DNA of 55,497 bases, taken from positions 1 through 55,497 of the forward strand of contig DATBTN010000059.1 of assembly GCA_036559195.1 (NCBI GenBank). The letters run 5' to 3'. This stretch comes from Candidatus Baltobacteraceae bacterium. Lineage in GTDB: Bacteria > Vulcanimicrobiota > Vulcanimicrobiia > Vulcanimicrobiales > Vulcanimicrobiaceae. Each line of letters starts with the position of its first letter. Within the stretch, counting starts at the first letter, position 1. Under the pieces are notes generated by a model. The model saw only the letters and a program-made list of their open reading frames with translations, ran no database searches and was not told the DNA's origin. Positions 25,723 to 33,998 of the stretch are shown here, piece by piece. The position numbers and the translations under genes are program-made.

Positions 25723-25814
25723 GGCGATGCCGCGCGCGTTGGCCTCGAAGGCCTGCGGTTCGGGTTGCGGGGATGACCGATCGGTGTGCTCGATGGGTAC
25801 TGACCTCAGCTAGA

Positions 25815-26927
25815 GTGTACGAAGTTGTGTTGACGCTTGTCGGCGGCGCCGCGGTTCTCCTCGCGTGCCTGCTCGTTCGCGCGTCGGCGCTCGTAAAGTT
25901 TTACGAACGTTCGCTGCGGCGGGTGGAACGCCGCGAATCCGATGTATTGGAGGCCGTTCGCATCCTCACCGCGGCCTCGCGCGAATCCAGCGCCGCCGTT
26001 CTGATCGCGCTCGACCGTACGCTGCGCGTGCTCGACCCGGCGATCGACGACGTGCTGGTCTTCGTTCCGGAGACCGAGGAACTCGCGTGCGTCTTTGCCG
26101 GCGGCGGCCGCAGCGAGCACTTTCGGGGGCTGCGTCTGAGGCGCGACGCGTCCGACTCGTTGCCCGCGCGCGCGGCTCTCTGCGCGCATCGCGCCCAATC
26201 CGGCGACGACGCGCGCAAATTGATGCCGACCGATCGGGCCACGCTCGCGATTCCGATGCTCGACGGCCGGGGCCTCGCCGCCGTGGTCTACGTCGCATCG
26301 GCGCGCGCGGAAGCATTCGGCGAGCCCGATGCGCTGGTTCGCGCGGTCGGGCAGACCGCGTCTCCGTTCGCGCTTGCCGCCGAACGCGAAGCGGATCGCG
26401 CGAGCGCGACCTACGATGGCCTCACCGGCCTGCTGACGCCGCGCGCTTTTCGAAGCCGTCTGCAAGACGACGTCGCGCACGTGCGGCTCTTACCCGCAAC
26501 GACGCTTTCGCTCTGGTTCATCGACACCGACGATTTCAAAGCGGTGAACGACCGCTTCGGACACGGAGCCGGCGACGTCGTGCTGCAACGTATGGCGGCG
26601 CTGCTGCGCGATCACGCCGTGCCCGGCGTCGACGTGGTCGCGCGCAACGGCGGCGACGAATTTTGCGCGATCATTCGCGACGCACAGAAGACCGTCGCGA
26701 TCGCGCGCGCGCAAGCGTTTTGCGAAGCGGTGCGCGCGGCGAGTTTCGGCGTCGAGGCGCGCATCACCGCAAGCGTCGGGCTCGCATCGTATCCGCAGGA
26801 TGCGACGAGCGCGCAGGCGTTGCTCGAACTCGCCGACGCGGCGATGTATCATAGCAAGCATGCCGGCCGCGATCGCGTCGCGTTCGCCCTGGGCGGCTCG
26901 CGGTTTGCCGTCTACGGCAAAAAATAG
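25815..26927 (+). CDS. Membrane-anchored diguanylate cyclase (GGDEF)
   Basis: Makes the second messenger c-di-GMP. In 370 residues it has one N-terminal membrane helix (about 5-22, VLTLVGGAAVLLACLLV), a region resembling a GAF sensor (40-200) and a GGDEF domain with intact GGDEF at 279-283. The allosteric inhibitory RxxD site, expected five residues before GGDEF, reads PGVD, so product inhibition is probably lost. GTG 25815 is used; the longer ORF upstream runs over the divergent TPR gene. No EAL or PilZ gene is nearby. Confidence 0.88.
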   Translation: MYEVVLTLVGGAAVLLACLLVRASALVKFYERSLRRVERRESDVLEAVRILTAASRESSAAVLIALDRTLRVLDPAIDDVLVFVPETEELACVFAGGGRSEHFRGLRLRRDASDSLPARAALCAHRAQSGDDARKLMPTDRATLAIPMLDGRGLAAVVYVASARAEAFGEPDALVRAVGQTASPFALAAEREADRASATYDGLTGLLTPRAFRSRLQDDVAHVRLLPATTLSLWFIDTDDFKAVNDRFGHGAGDVVLQRMAALLRDHAVPGVDVVARNGGDEFCAIIRDAQKTVAIARAQAFCEAVRAASFGVEARITASVGLASYPQDATSAQALLELADAAMYHSKHAGRDRVAFALGGSRFAVYGKK

Positions 26928-26972
26928 CGGCGCGCCGCAAGCGATTGGCGCCGTCGAGGCGAATGATCGCTC

Positions 26973-27635
26973 ATGGCCGTCAAACTCGTGTGGAGCACCC
27001 CCGATGCAGAGCGCCTAATGGGCTACTGCGCGCGCGTGAGCAATCCGGAGAATCAAGAGAATCCCAACGTCGCGGGTCTCCTGCGCTATTGCATCAAGCA
27101 CGGCCACTGGTCGGTCTTCGAGATGGCCGATATGTGCGTCCAAATAGCGACGACGCGCGGTATTAGCGCGCAGGTCCTCCGCCATCGGAGTTTTCATTTT
27201 CAGGAGTTCAGCTTACGCTACGCGCCGGTGCAGAAAATCGAACGCGTGCGCCCGCGACGTCAAGATGCGAAGAATCGTCAGTCGTCGCACGACGATCTTC
27301 CGGCCGATACGCTCGAATGGTTCGAGCGCGCGCAGAACGAGCATTTCGGGCAAGCGCGCAAGCTCTACGACGAAGCGCTCGCACGCGGGATCGCTAAAGA
27401 ATCGGCGCGTTTTTTACTGCCCCTGGCGTCGGGAACCACGATCTATATGAAGGGCAGCGTTCGCGACTGGATCCACTATCTCAACCTGCGCACCGACCCG
27501 GGCACGCAGTTGGAGCATCGCGAGATCGCCCAGGGCTGCAAAGACCTTTTCATCGAGCAGTTTCCAATCGTCGCCGAAGCCCTCGGCTGGAGCGCAACGC
27601 CCGCAGCCGCCCCCGATCTCGAACCCGCCAAGTAA
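26973..27635 (+). CDS. thyX: Flavin-dependent thymidylate synthase
   Basis: Makes dTMP from dUMP with FAD and methylene-tetrahydrofolate. The 220 residues include the diagnostic ThyX motif RHR-x7-S (Arg70-His71-Arg72, then [11 protein letters not shown]) that binds FAD and d[20 protein letters not shown] near the C-terminus is the other conserved patch. ATG 26973 follows the GGDEF gene by 45 nt. A classical ThyA is not seen here; organisms with ThyX often lack it. Confidence 0.95.
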   Translation: MAVKLVWSTPDAERLMGYCARVSNPENQENPNVAGLLRYCIKHGHWSVFEMADMCVQIATTRGISAQVLRHRSFHFQEFSLRYAPVQKIERVRPRRQDAKNRQSSHDDLPADTLEWFERAQNEHFGQARKLYDEALARGIAKESARFLLPLASGTTIYMKGSVRDWIHYLNLRTDPGTQLEHREIAQGCKDLFIEQFPIVAEALGWSATPAAAPDLEPAK

Positions 27636-27650
27636 CCGTGCCACCCCCCT

Positions 27651-27698
27651 GTCATCCTGAGCCTGTCGAAGGACGAGAGCCTGTCGAAGGACGAGAGC
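27651..27698 (+). repeat. Dispersed palindromic repeat, copy A
   Basis: TGTCATCCTGAGCCTGTCG starts at 27651, followed by AAGGACGAG and a second partial unit CCTGTCGAAGGACGAG. The same core occurs at 43743, 46210 and 46312. Read in one frame it encodes the artefactual peptide PEPVEGREP, which would prefix the next gene if its start were set too far upstream. Confidence 0.85.
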
Positions 27699-27724
27699 CG
27701 CTTAAACGGCGACGCGCTTCGAAC

Positions 27725-28972
27725 GTGGCGATTGCGGGGTTGCTGCTCGCGGCGTTGTTCGTGCTTTTTGCGGGGGGCAACGCGCTTGCGGGGACGGCGC
27801 GCCCGAACGCGCTCGACCGCAGCGTCGATGCGATTCCGGCGGCGACGCTGCAATCGGCTCCGGCGATTGCGCTCGTGGACGCCGATCGCGAAGCTGCGGC
27901 GGAGCGCCTGCAAGGCTATCGCGCGCCGATCTGGATCGCGATGATGCTGTTGCAGATTCTGGTTCTCGCGTGGTTTTGGCGCTCCGGCTGGGCGGCGGCG
28001 TGGCGCGACCGCTTGCGCCGATCGATGCGAAACGCGTTTGCCGTGCGTTTCGTTTTCGGCGCCTCGCTCGTACTGATCGCCAAGTTCGCGGCCTTGCTCC
28101 CGCAATTCGCGGAATACCGGCTGTGGCGCGTGATGGATATCTCGACGGAACTCTCGCGCGCCTGGATCGCCGATTGGTTTCTGGGCGCGCTATTCGCGAT
28201 GGCGATTGCCGGCGTCGTCGCCGGCGTCGTGCTGTGGTTCGCCGACCGCACCCATCAGTGGTATCTCTACACGATCGCCGGCGTTATCGCGATCACGCTG
28301 CTCGTGAAGTGGGCGAATCCGCTCACCGCGCCCGCCTTTGCTCGTGAGACTGCGGTACCACCGGCGGTGGCAACCGAGACGGCCGCGCTCGCTTCCGGCG
28401 CCGGACTGGGCGGCGTACGCGTGCGCGAGGCCGTGATCTCCGATAGAACGCGCGCGGGCAGCGCGAACGTTATCGGGCTCGGCCCGTCGCAAACTCTTCT
28501 GCTCTCCGACACCCTGCTGCAGGGCAGTACGCGCGGCGAGGTGCGCTTCGCGATCGCGCGCGAGATCGGCTATCTCGTTGCGGACGACTCGTTACACCTA
28601 GCGATCGCCGAAGCGCTGATCGCAATCGTCGGCGCCGCGCTCGCGGTCTTTATCGCCGACCGCATCGGTTTTCGGCGCGACGACGATCCGGTTTCGCGCC
28701 TGGCTCTGGTCGGCGCTTTGCTCGGGTGCGTCTATCTGATCGCGCTGCCGCTCTATCGCGGCTACGAACGCGGCGTGGAAGCGCGCGCGGACCGGTACGC
28801 CCTCGCGCTGACGCGCGATCCCGCCCCCGCGATTCGGGCCGTCGTGCGGCGCGCCGATCAAGAACTGCTCGCCGTATGCCCGAATCGCTTCTCGCTCGCT
28901 TACTTCGAGACGATGCCTCCAACGGCGGCGCGCGTCGCCGCGTTTACGGGCCGCGCGAATCCCTGCCCCTGA
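27725..28972 (+). CDS. M48-family (Ste24-like) membrane protein with a lost zinc site
   Basis: About 415 residues with six or so membrane helices. It follows the Ste24/CAAX protease plan: ANVIGLGPSQTLLLSDTLL corresponds to the conserved block before the zinc motif, and VEARADRYALALT matches the third-ligand E-x-x-A-D (Glu352). Where active members have H-E-x-x-H it reads R279-E-I-G-Y283, so both zinc histidines are gone and proteolysis is unlikely. It may be a pseudo-enzyme. I use GTG 27725; the longer ORF from 27638 starts inside the palindromic repeat. GTG 27725 lacks an obvious ribosome site, so the start is uncertain. Confidence 0.72.
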   Translation: MAIAGLLLAALFVLFAGGNALAGTARPNALDRSVDAIPAATLQSAPAIALVDADREAAAERLQGYRAPIWIAMMLLQILVLAWFWRSGWAAAWRDRLRRSMRNAFAVRFVFGASLVLIAKFAALLPQFAEYRLWRVMDISTELSRAWIADWFLGALFAMAIAGVVAGVVLWFADRTHQWYLYTIAGVIAITLLVKWANPLTAPAFARETAVPPAVATETAALASGAGLGGVRVREAVISDRTRAGSANVIGLGPSQTLLLSDTLLQGSTRGEVRFAIAREIGYLVADDSLHLAIAEALIAIVGAALAVFIADRIGFRRDDDPVSRLALVGALLGCVYLIALPLYRGYERGVEARADRYALALTRDPAPAIRAVVRRADQELLAVCPNRFSLAYFETMPPTAARVAAFTGRANPCP

Positions 28973-29023
28973 CGGCGTTACGAAACGCCCCTCCGCGGCG
29001 CTGTAAAGAGGTAGAATCGAACG

Positions 29024-29872
29024 ATGAGACGACATTTTGGAATCGGCGTCGTGACGGCGGCGGCGCTCGCGCTGGCCCTGATCTTTACGCCGCTCGGCGG
29101 CTATGCGAGCGGGTTTCTGACGATCTTTCAACCCAAGCAATTTACGACCGTGGATATCTCGCAGACGGATCTCACGCATTTCAAGTTGCTTCCGCGAGCG
29201 GATCGGTTCGGAACCTCGCGCGAGGTCGTGCGTCCGCGCCACATCCGGCTCGCATCGCTCGCCGCGGCGAAATCCCACGTCGATTTCGCCGTACTTCGTC
29301 CGCAAAACGTTCCCGGCTCGCTTTCGCGGCCGCGTTCGTACGACGTGCAGACGCCGGGCGAGTTTACGTTTACGTTCAGCGCGAAAAAAGCGCGCGCCTA
29401 CGCGGCGCGTCAGCACCGGCGGCTACCGGCGATGCCGGCGAATCTCGACGGCACGACGGTACGCGTCGCGCTTGGCTCGGTCGTCGTCGCGACCTACGGT
29501 ACGCACGCTCGAGGGACGCGCCGCATCGAACCGTTTCTGACCTTCGTGCAGGCGCGCGCCCCACGCGTTACGTCGACCGGCGCGACGCTCCCGGCGCTCG
29601 AGAGCTATGTGCTCGCGATGCCGGGCATCGCGCCGCAGCTCGCATCGCAGATTCGCGCGCTCGGCGATCTCAGCCAAACGCTGCCGATTCCGATTCGTCC
29701 CGACAAGCAGACCGCGCAGCGGATCACGGTCGGCGGTGCGCCGGGTTTAGCGATCGGCGATAATACCGGACTCGGTGCCGGTGTGGTGTGGGAGAAAAAC
29801 GGCATCGTTTACGGCGTCGCCGGAACGCTGAGCGAGGACGACGTGTTGGCGTTTGCCAATGGCCTCCGGTAA
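29024..29872 (+). CDS. Secreted or membrane-anchored protein of unknown function
   Basis: A 282-residue protein I do not recognise. Residues 8-28 form a signal peptide or anchor (TAAALALALIFTPLGG). The rest is soluble: a basic middle region (SAKKARAYAARQHRR), a segment TVRVALGSVVVATYGT, and a C-terminal GLGAGVVWEKNGIVYGVAGTL that resembles DUF4367-type extracytoplasmic domains. AAGAGG precedes ATG 29024. Its last 14 nt overlap the ABC ATPase gene, so it belongs to the exporter operon and may be a sensor, cargo-binding or regulatory subunit. Confidence 0.6.
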   Translation: MRRHFGIGVVTAAALALALIFTPLGGYASGFLTIFQPKQFTTVDISQTDLTHFKLLPRADRFGTSREVVRPRHIRLASLAAAKSHVDFAVLRPQNVPGSLSRPRSYDVQTPGEFTFTFSAKKARAYAARQHRRLPAMPANLDGTTVRVALGSVVVATYGTHARGTRRIEPFLTFVQARAPRVTSTGATLPALESYVLAMPGIAPQLASQIRALGDLSQTLPIPIRPDKQTAQRITVGGAPGLAIGDNTGLGAGVVWEKNGIVYGVAGTLSEDDVLAFANGLR

Positions 29873-30770
29873 CGCCCTCGAAGCGCACCATCTCGTTAAG
29901 CGCTACGGCGCCGTGACCGCGCTTGCCGATCTCTCGCTTGAGATCGGGCGCGGCGAGATCTTCGGTTTCCTAGGCCCAAACGGTGCCGGCAAAACGACGG
30001 CGGTGAAGATCCTGGTTGGTCTCAATCGCGCGAGCGCCGGGGATGCGACGGTTTTGGGCCGTCCGCTTAGCGATCGTGCCACGCGGCGCAAGATCGGCTA
30101 TCTGCCCGAACTCTTTCGCTATCAGGAGTGGCTGAGCGCTCGCGAGGTCCTGCATTTTCACGCGCGACTCGCAGGGCTCTCGACGACGCGATCCGCCGGC
30201 GAACTGCCGCGCGTCTTAAACCTAGTCGGCCTGACGGCGCGCGGCGACGACCGGGTCGGCACCTTTTCCAAAGGAATGCAACAGCGCCTCGGCCTCGCCG
30301 TAGCGCTGCTCGGCGAACCCGAAGTGATCTTTCTCGACGAGCCCACCTCGGCGCTCGATCCGATCGGGCGGCACGACGTGCGCGAACTCTTGCGCGTGCT
30401 CCAATCGCGCGGCACCACGGTCTTCCTCAACTCGCACCTTTTGAGCGAGGTGGAATTGGTCTGCGATCGCGTTGCGATCGTCAACCGGGGCCGCGTCGTC
30501 GCGCACGGACCGATCGCCGCGATCGTCGGCAGCGGCCGCGGCGTACGCGTGCGCGCGAGCGCCGACGGGACGCCGCTCGAGCCGGTGCTCTCGGCGTTCG
30601 GCCCGACCGTCGCCGACGGCGACGCGCTGCGCGTGGAAGGCGTACCGCGCGACGCGATTCCGCAACTGGTTGCGGCGTTGGTCGCCGCAAACGCGCGCGT
30701 CTACGAGATCGAACCGCTCGCAACCTCGCTCGAAGAACGGTTTTTGCAGATGACCGGAGACGGCGCGTGA
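29859..30770 (+). CDS. ABC transporter ATP-binding protein (ABC-2 exporter type)
   Basis: ATPase of 303 residues that would power export with the permease encoded next. Walker A is GPNGAGKT, the signature loop is FSKGMQQRL, and Walker B is VIFLDEPTSALDP, followed by NSHLL with the switch His. The extended C-terminus (about 220-303) is typical of CcmA/NatA-like drug or lipid exporters. ATG 29859 overlaps the upstream gene by 14 nt; its stop overlaps the permease start as GTGA. Confidence 0.9.
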   Translation: MASGNALEAHHLVKRYGAVTALADLSLEIGRGEIFGFLGPNGAGKTTAVKILVGLNRASAGDATVLGRPLSDRATRRKIGYLPELFRYQEWLSAREVLHFHARLAGLSTTRSAGELPRVLNLVGLTARGDDRVGTFSKGMQQRLGLAVALLGEPEVIFLDEPTSALDPIGRHDVRELLRVLQSRGTTVFLNSHLLSEVELVCDRVAIVNRGRVVAHGPIAAIVGSGRGVRVRASADGTPLEPVLSAFGPTVADGDALRVEGVPRDAIPQLVAALVAANARVYEIEPLATSLEERFLQMTGDGA

Positions 30771-31624
30771 TCGATGTCGTGCTCGTAACCTTGCGCGAGT
30801 TGGTTCGCCGCCGCTTCGTGCTCGCGGCGATCGTCGCAACGGCGCTGCTCGTTGCGCTCACCGCCTGGGGATTCCACAGTCTGACGCACGCGCACGATCG
30901 TCACGGCGCGACGCTCTCGCCGCTCGAAGTTCGAACGACCAGCGCCGGGCTCGTGCTGCTGATTGCGTACATGTTTAGCTTCGTGCTGGCGGTGGCGGCA
31001 ACGTTCGTTGCGGCGCCCGCGCTCGCCAACGAAATCGAGTCGGGCGTGCTGCTGCCGATCGTCGTGCGTCCGATCGCGCGCGCGTCGATTCTGCTCGGCA
31101 AGACGATCGGCATCGGATTGATGCTCGGCGCCTATTTACTGGTAGCGGGGATCGCCGAACTCACGATCGTGCGCGCGATTACGGGCTACGCTCCGCCGCA
31201 TCCGTTCGAAGCCTTCGGATTCGTTTGGCTGCTCGCGCTCGTCATGGTCGCGTTCGCGACGCTGCTCGGCACGCGACTCTCCGCGATCGCGAGCAGCATC
31301 GTCGCGGTCGTGCTCTTCGGTATCGCCTGGATCGGCGGCATCGTGGGCGGCATCGGCGGCGCGGTCCACAACCAAGCCCTCGTAAACGCCGGCACGATCT
31401 CGCAACTCGTCCTGCCGAGCGATGCGATGTGGCAGGCGGCCGCGTACCGATTGGAACCCGTGGCGATGATCGTCGGCATGCAGCAGGCCGCCGCGCATAA
31501 TTCCTACGGCGGTCCGTTTCTGATCGCGGCGCCGCCGCCGCTGCCGATGCTCCTCTGGACGCTCGCGTGGATCGTGGTCGTCGTTAGCCTGGCTTCGTGG
31601 AGTTTTGCTCGCCGGAGTCTGTGA
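30767..31624 (+). CDS. ABC-2 family permease
   Basis: Membrane component of 285 residues with about six helices and the ABC-2 layout: a first helix after VTLRELVRRRF, a large extracytoplasmic loop with His (HSLTHAHDRHG), then EIESGVLLPIVVRPIARASILLGK, the typical coupling segment. GTG 30767 overlaps the ATPase stop. The 3' end overlaps pth, on the other strand, by 41 bp. The exported substrate is unknown. Confidence 0.85.
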   Translation: MIDVVLVTLRELVRRRFVLAAIVATALLVALTAWGFHSLTHAHDRHGATLSPLEVRTTSAGLVLLIAYMFSFVLAVAATFVAAPALANEIESGVLLPIVVRPIARASILLGKTIGIGLMLGAYLLVAGIAELTIVRAITGYAPPHPFEAFGFVWLLALVMVAFATLLGTRLSAIASSIVAVVLFGIAWIGGIVGGIGGAVHNQALVNAGTISQLVLPSDAMWQAAAYRLEPVAMIVGMQQAAAHNSYGGPFLIAAPPPLPMLLWTLAWIVVVVSLASWSFARRSL

Positions 31625-32189
31625 GCGCCCAGGTGTTGACGAATTGCATCGCCGCGTCGATGCCCGCGTCGAGCCAGCGTTCGATCCCGTCGGCGGCCGC
31701 GCCGACGACGTCGGGCAACCGCTCGCGTTCCGCTTCGGTGAAGGGGCTAAGGACGTGATCGATCGTGTCGTACTCGGGGCGGCCGACGCCCACGCGCAGG
31801 CGCGGAAAACCTTCGCCCACCGTCGCGATGAGCGAACGCATGCCGTTGTGGCCGCCATGGCCGCCGAACGCGCGCAACCGAAGTTTGCCGAAGGGAATAT
31901 CCATCTCGTCGTACGCAACGAAGACGCCGGCCGGCGGCACGCGATACCACGAGGCGATCAAACGAACCGGCGCGCCGCTCAAATTCATGAACGACTGGGG
32001 TTTGACGAGCACGATCTTGCGCCGCGAATCGTAGATCTGCAGCGCGTTGTCTTTTTTCTTCCAGCCGTCTAACGCAAAGCGACGCGCCACTTCGTCGGCT
32101 ATCGAAAATCCGACGTTGTGACGCGTGCGCTCGTACTCTCTGCCCGGGTTGCCCAATCCGACGATTAGGCGTACGTCGGAGTCGGCTAT
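31584..32189 (-). CDS. pth: Peptidyl-tRNA hydrolase, apparently with an ATA start
   Basis: Frees tRNA from stalled peptidyl-tRNA. Conserved elements: LIVGLGNPGREYERTRHNVGF (Asn and catalytic His), KPQSFMNLSG, YDEMDIPFGKLRLR and GGHGGHNGM. The first ordinary start (TTG 32156) would delete the core strand RLIVGL. The frame is open upstream only to ATA at 32189, which overlaps the rplY stop (ATAG) and has AAGGAG exactly 7 nt upstream. I therefore start it there, giving 201 residues. It is the last gene of prs-rplY-pth. Confidence 0.85.
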   Translation of the reverse strand: MADSDVRLIVGLGNPGREYERTRHNVGFSIADEVARRFALDGWKKKDNALQIYDSRRKIVLVKPQSFMNLSGAPVRLIASWYRVPPAGVFVAYDEMDIPFGKLRLRAFGGHGGHNGMRSLIATVGEGFPRLRVGVGRPEYDTIDHVLSPFTEAERERLPDVVGAAADGIERWLDAGIDAAMQFVNTWALTDSGEQNSTKPG

Positions 32190-32845
32190 TTAGCGGCTCC
32201 TTCGCCTTCCGGAGTCTCGCCGATGACGACGGGTTCGGCCTGAGCCGGCGCGCCTTCGGTGGCGGCTTCCTCAAGCACTTGAGCGGTCTTCGAGGGCTCG
32301 ACGACCACGACGGTTTGATCGCCCGGCGTGATCATGGTGAATCCGTCGGGAAGCGTTATCTGGCTCGCCGTGATGTGATCGTGAATGCCAAGTTCGCTCA
32401 CGTCGATCTCAATGCTGTCGGGCAGTTTGTTCGCCGGCCCGGAGACTTCGAGGTCGTGGGCGACCACGTCCATCACGCCGCCGGAGTCTTTAACGCCCTT
32501 AGCAACGCCGGTCGTGACGACCGGGAGTCGCGCGTGAACGCTCTCGTTGGCCGACGTGCGCTGCAGGTCGGCGTGGAGCACTTTGCGCGAAACCGGGTGG
32601 ATTTGGATCTCGCGAACCAGCGCCGTTTCGTTCTTCTTTCCATCGAACACGAGCGTGACGAGCGACGTGCGCCCGCCGTGATGGAGGAGTTCGTCAAACG
32701 CGCGCGCGTCGAAGATCACGTGCTGGGGCTCGCTGCCGTGACCGTAAAGGACGCCCGGGACTTTCCCCTGCGCGCGCAGGCCACGCGAGCCCGTCGTGCC
32801 GGTTTGCGCGCGGTCTTGGACCGATAGTCGTAATTCTTGTGCCAC
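32186..32845 (-). CDS. rplY: Ribosomal protein L25, long Ctc form
   Basis: Binds 5S rRNA in the large subunit. The 219 residues consist of the N-terminal L25 domain (TGSRGLRAQGKVPGVLYGHG) and the C-terminal beta-domain of the Ctc/TL5 form (SIEIDVSELGIHDHI, LPDGFTMITPGDQTVVVV). The acidic, Ala-rich tail (EGEGAAK) is common. GTG start at 32845 has GGAGAG upstream. It lies 30 nt after prs and overlaps the start of pth. Confidence 0.95.
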   Translation of the reverse strand: MAQELRLSVQDRAQTGTTGSRGLRAQGKVPGVLYGHGSEPQHVIFDARAFDELLHHGGRTSLVTLVFDGKKNETALVREIQIHPVSRKVLHADLQRTSANESVHARLPVVTTGVAKGVKDSGGVMDVVAHDLEVSGPANKLPDSIEIDVSELGIHDHITASQITLPDGFTMITPGDQTVVVVEPSKTAQVLEEAATEGAPAQAEPVVIGETPEGEGAAK

Positions 32846-32875
32846 GATGAAGTTCTCTCCAGTTCTAGTGTACGG

Positions 32876-33898
32876 TTACGGTACGGCGATGGGCTCCGGC
32901 TCGATGCGCGGGGCCTCGGTCAATCTTTTCTCCGGGTCTTCGGTGAAGAGTTCGGAGACGGAGCGGTTGGTCGTAATACGATTGATCGCATCGGCGAGCG
33001 TTTGGGCGATCGAGAGCTGCACGAATTTCGGGTGCTCGGTCACGTCCGGGAACGGGATCGTGTCGGTCACGACCACTCGTTCGATGGGCGACTCTTCGAG
33101 CACGCGGATCGCATCGCCCGCGAAAATGCCGTGCGTGGCGATCGTGTAGACTTTCGTCGCACCCCGCGCGAGGATCGCTTCCGCCGCCTTAGCCAGCGTT
33201 CCGCCGGTCGAGATCATATCATCGACCACGACCGCGATCTTACCCGAAACGTCGCCGACAATATCGGTAACCTCCGAAACGTCGGGCTCCGGCCGGCGTT
33301 TGAAGACGATTGCCAGCGAACTGCCCAGCCGCTTGGCGAAGAGTTCGGCGCGATGGACGCCGCCCGCATCGGGCGAGACCACCACGATCTTGTCGTCGCA
33401 GAGGCCCTCTTTTTTGAGGTAGTTACAGGCGACCGGCATCGCGGTGAGATTATCGACCGGCCCGTCGAAGAAGCCCTGAATCTGAGCGGCGTGCAGGTCC
33501 ACGGTGACCATGCGCTTGGCGCCGGCCGTTTTGAGGAGGTTGGCGATCACTTTGGCGGAGATCGGCTCGCGGCCGGTCGTCTTTTTATCCTGTTTCGCGT
33601 ACCCGTAGTACGGGACGACCGCCGTGATGCGCGCCGCCGACGCCCGCTTGAGCGCGTCGATCATCAGCAGAAGCTCCATCAGCGAGTCGTTGACCCCGTT
33701 TCCGTTGGGCGCCTTGCAGATCGACTGGATCGCAAAGACCTCGGAACCGCGGACGTTCTCGCCGATCTGGACGCGCGTCTCTTCGTTTTTGAACTTCGAG
33801 ACCAGCGCTTTGCCCACGTGAAGTTTCAGCCGCTTGGCGATCTCGTCGGCTAGACGCGGGTTCGAATTTCCGCTGAAGAGGAGTGGATTGTGACTCAA
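32876..33898 (-). CDS. prs: Ribose-phosphate pyrophosphokinase
   Basis: Makes PRPP from ribose 5-phosphate and ATP for purine, pyrimidine, His, Trp and NAD synthesis. The 340 residues contain the ATP loop and flexible loop ([20 protein letters not shown]) and the PRPP motif [12 protein letters not shown]. The TTG at 33898 ([15 protein letters not shown]) is preferred because GGAG lies 8 nt upstream and the protein then starts as in the family. The C-terminal 25 residues extend slightly beyond typical Prs. First gene of prs-rplY-pth and divergent from uvrB. Confidence 0.94.
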   Translation of the reverse strand: MSHNPLLFSGNSNPRLADEIAKRLKLHVGKALVSKFKNEETRVQIGENVRGSEVFAIQSICKAPNGNGVNDSLMELLLMIDALKRASAARITAVVPYYGYAKQDKKTTGREPISAKVIANLLKTAGAKRMVTVDLHAAQIQGFFDGPVDNLTAMPVACNYLKKEGLCDDKIVVVSPDAGGVHRAELFAKRLGSSLAIVFKRRPEPDVSEVTDIVGDVSGKIAVVVDDMISTGGTLAKAAEAILARGATKVYTIATHGIFAGDAIRVLEESPIERVVVTDTIPFPDVTEHPKFVQLSIAQTLADAINRITTNRSVSELFTEDPEKRLTEAPRIEPEPIAVP

Positions 33899-33927
33899 CG
33901 GTGCATCTCCGGGGAGGCGAGCGCGGA

Positions 33928-33954
33928 CCTCAGAGCAGTTCACGCGCTCTGGGG
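33928..33954. promoter_or_regulatory. Inverted repeat in the prs/uvrB divergent region
   Basis: CCTCAGAGC (33928-33936) can pair with GCTCTGGGG (33946-33954), with one G-T wobble and a 9-nt centre. It lies in the 100-bp gap between divergent prs and uvrB and could bind a regulator of either. It does not resemble a LexA box known to me. Confidence 0.35.
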
Positions 33955-33998
33955 TCACGACCTTCGCGAAACCCGCGCCCCGGGCGGGGCGGTCTAGC

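Noticed and set aside
27638-27724. Upstream start of the M48-like ORF (PEPVEGREP peptide)
   Set aside because: The peptide comes from the palindromic repeat and occurs wherever that repeat is read in this frame.
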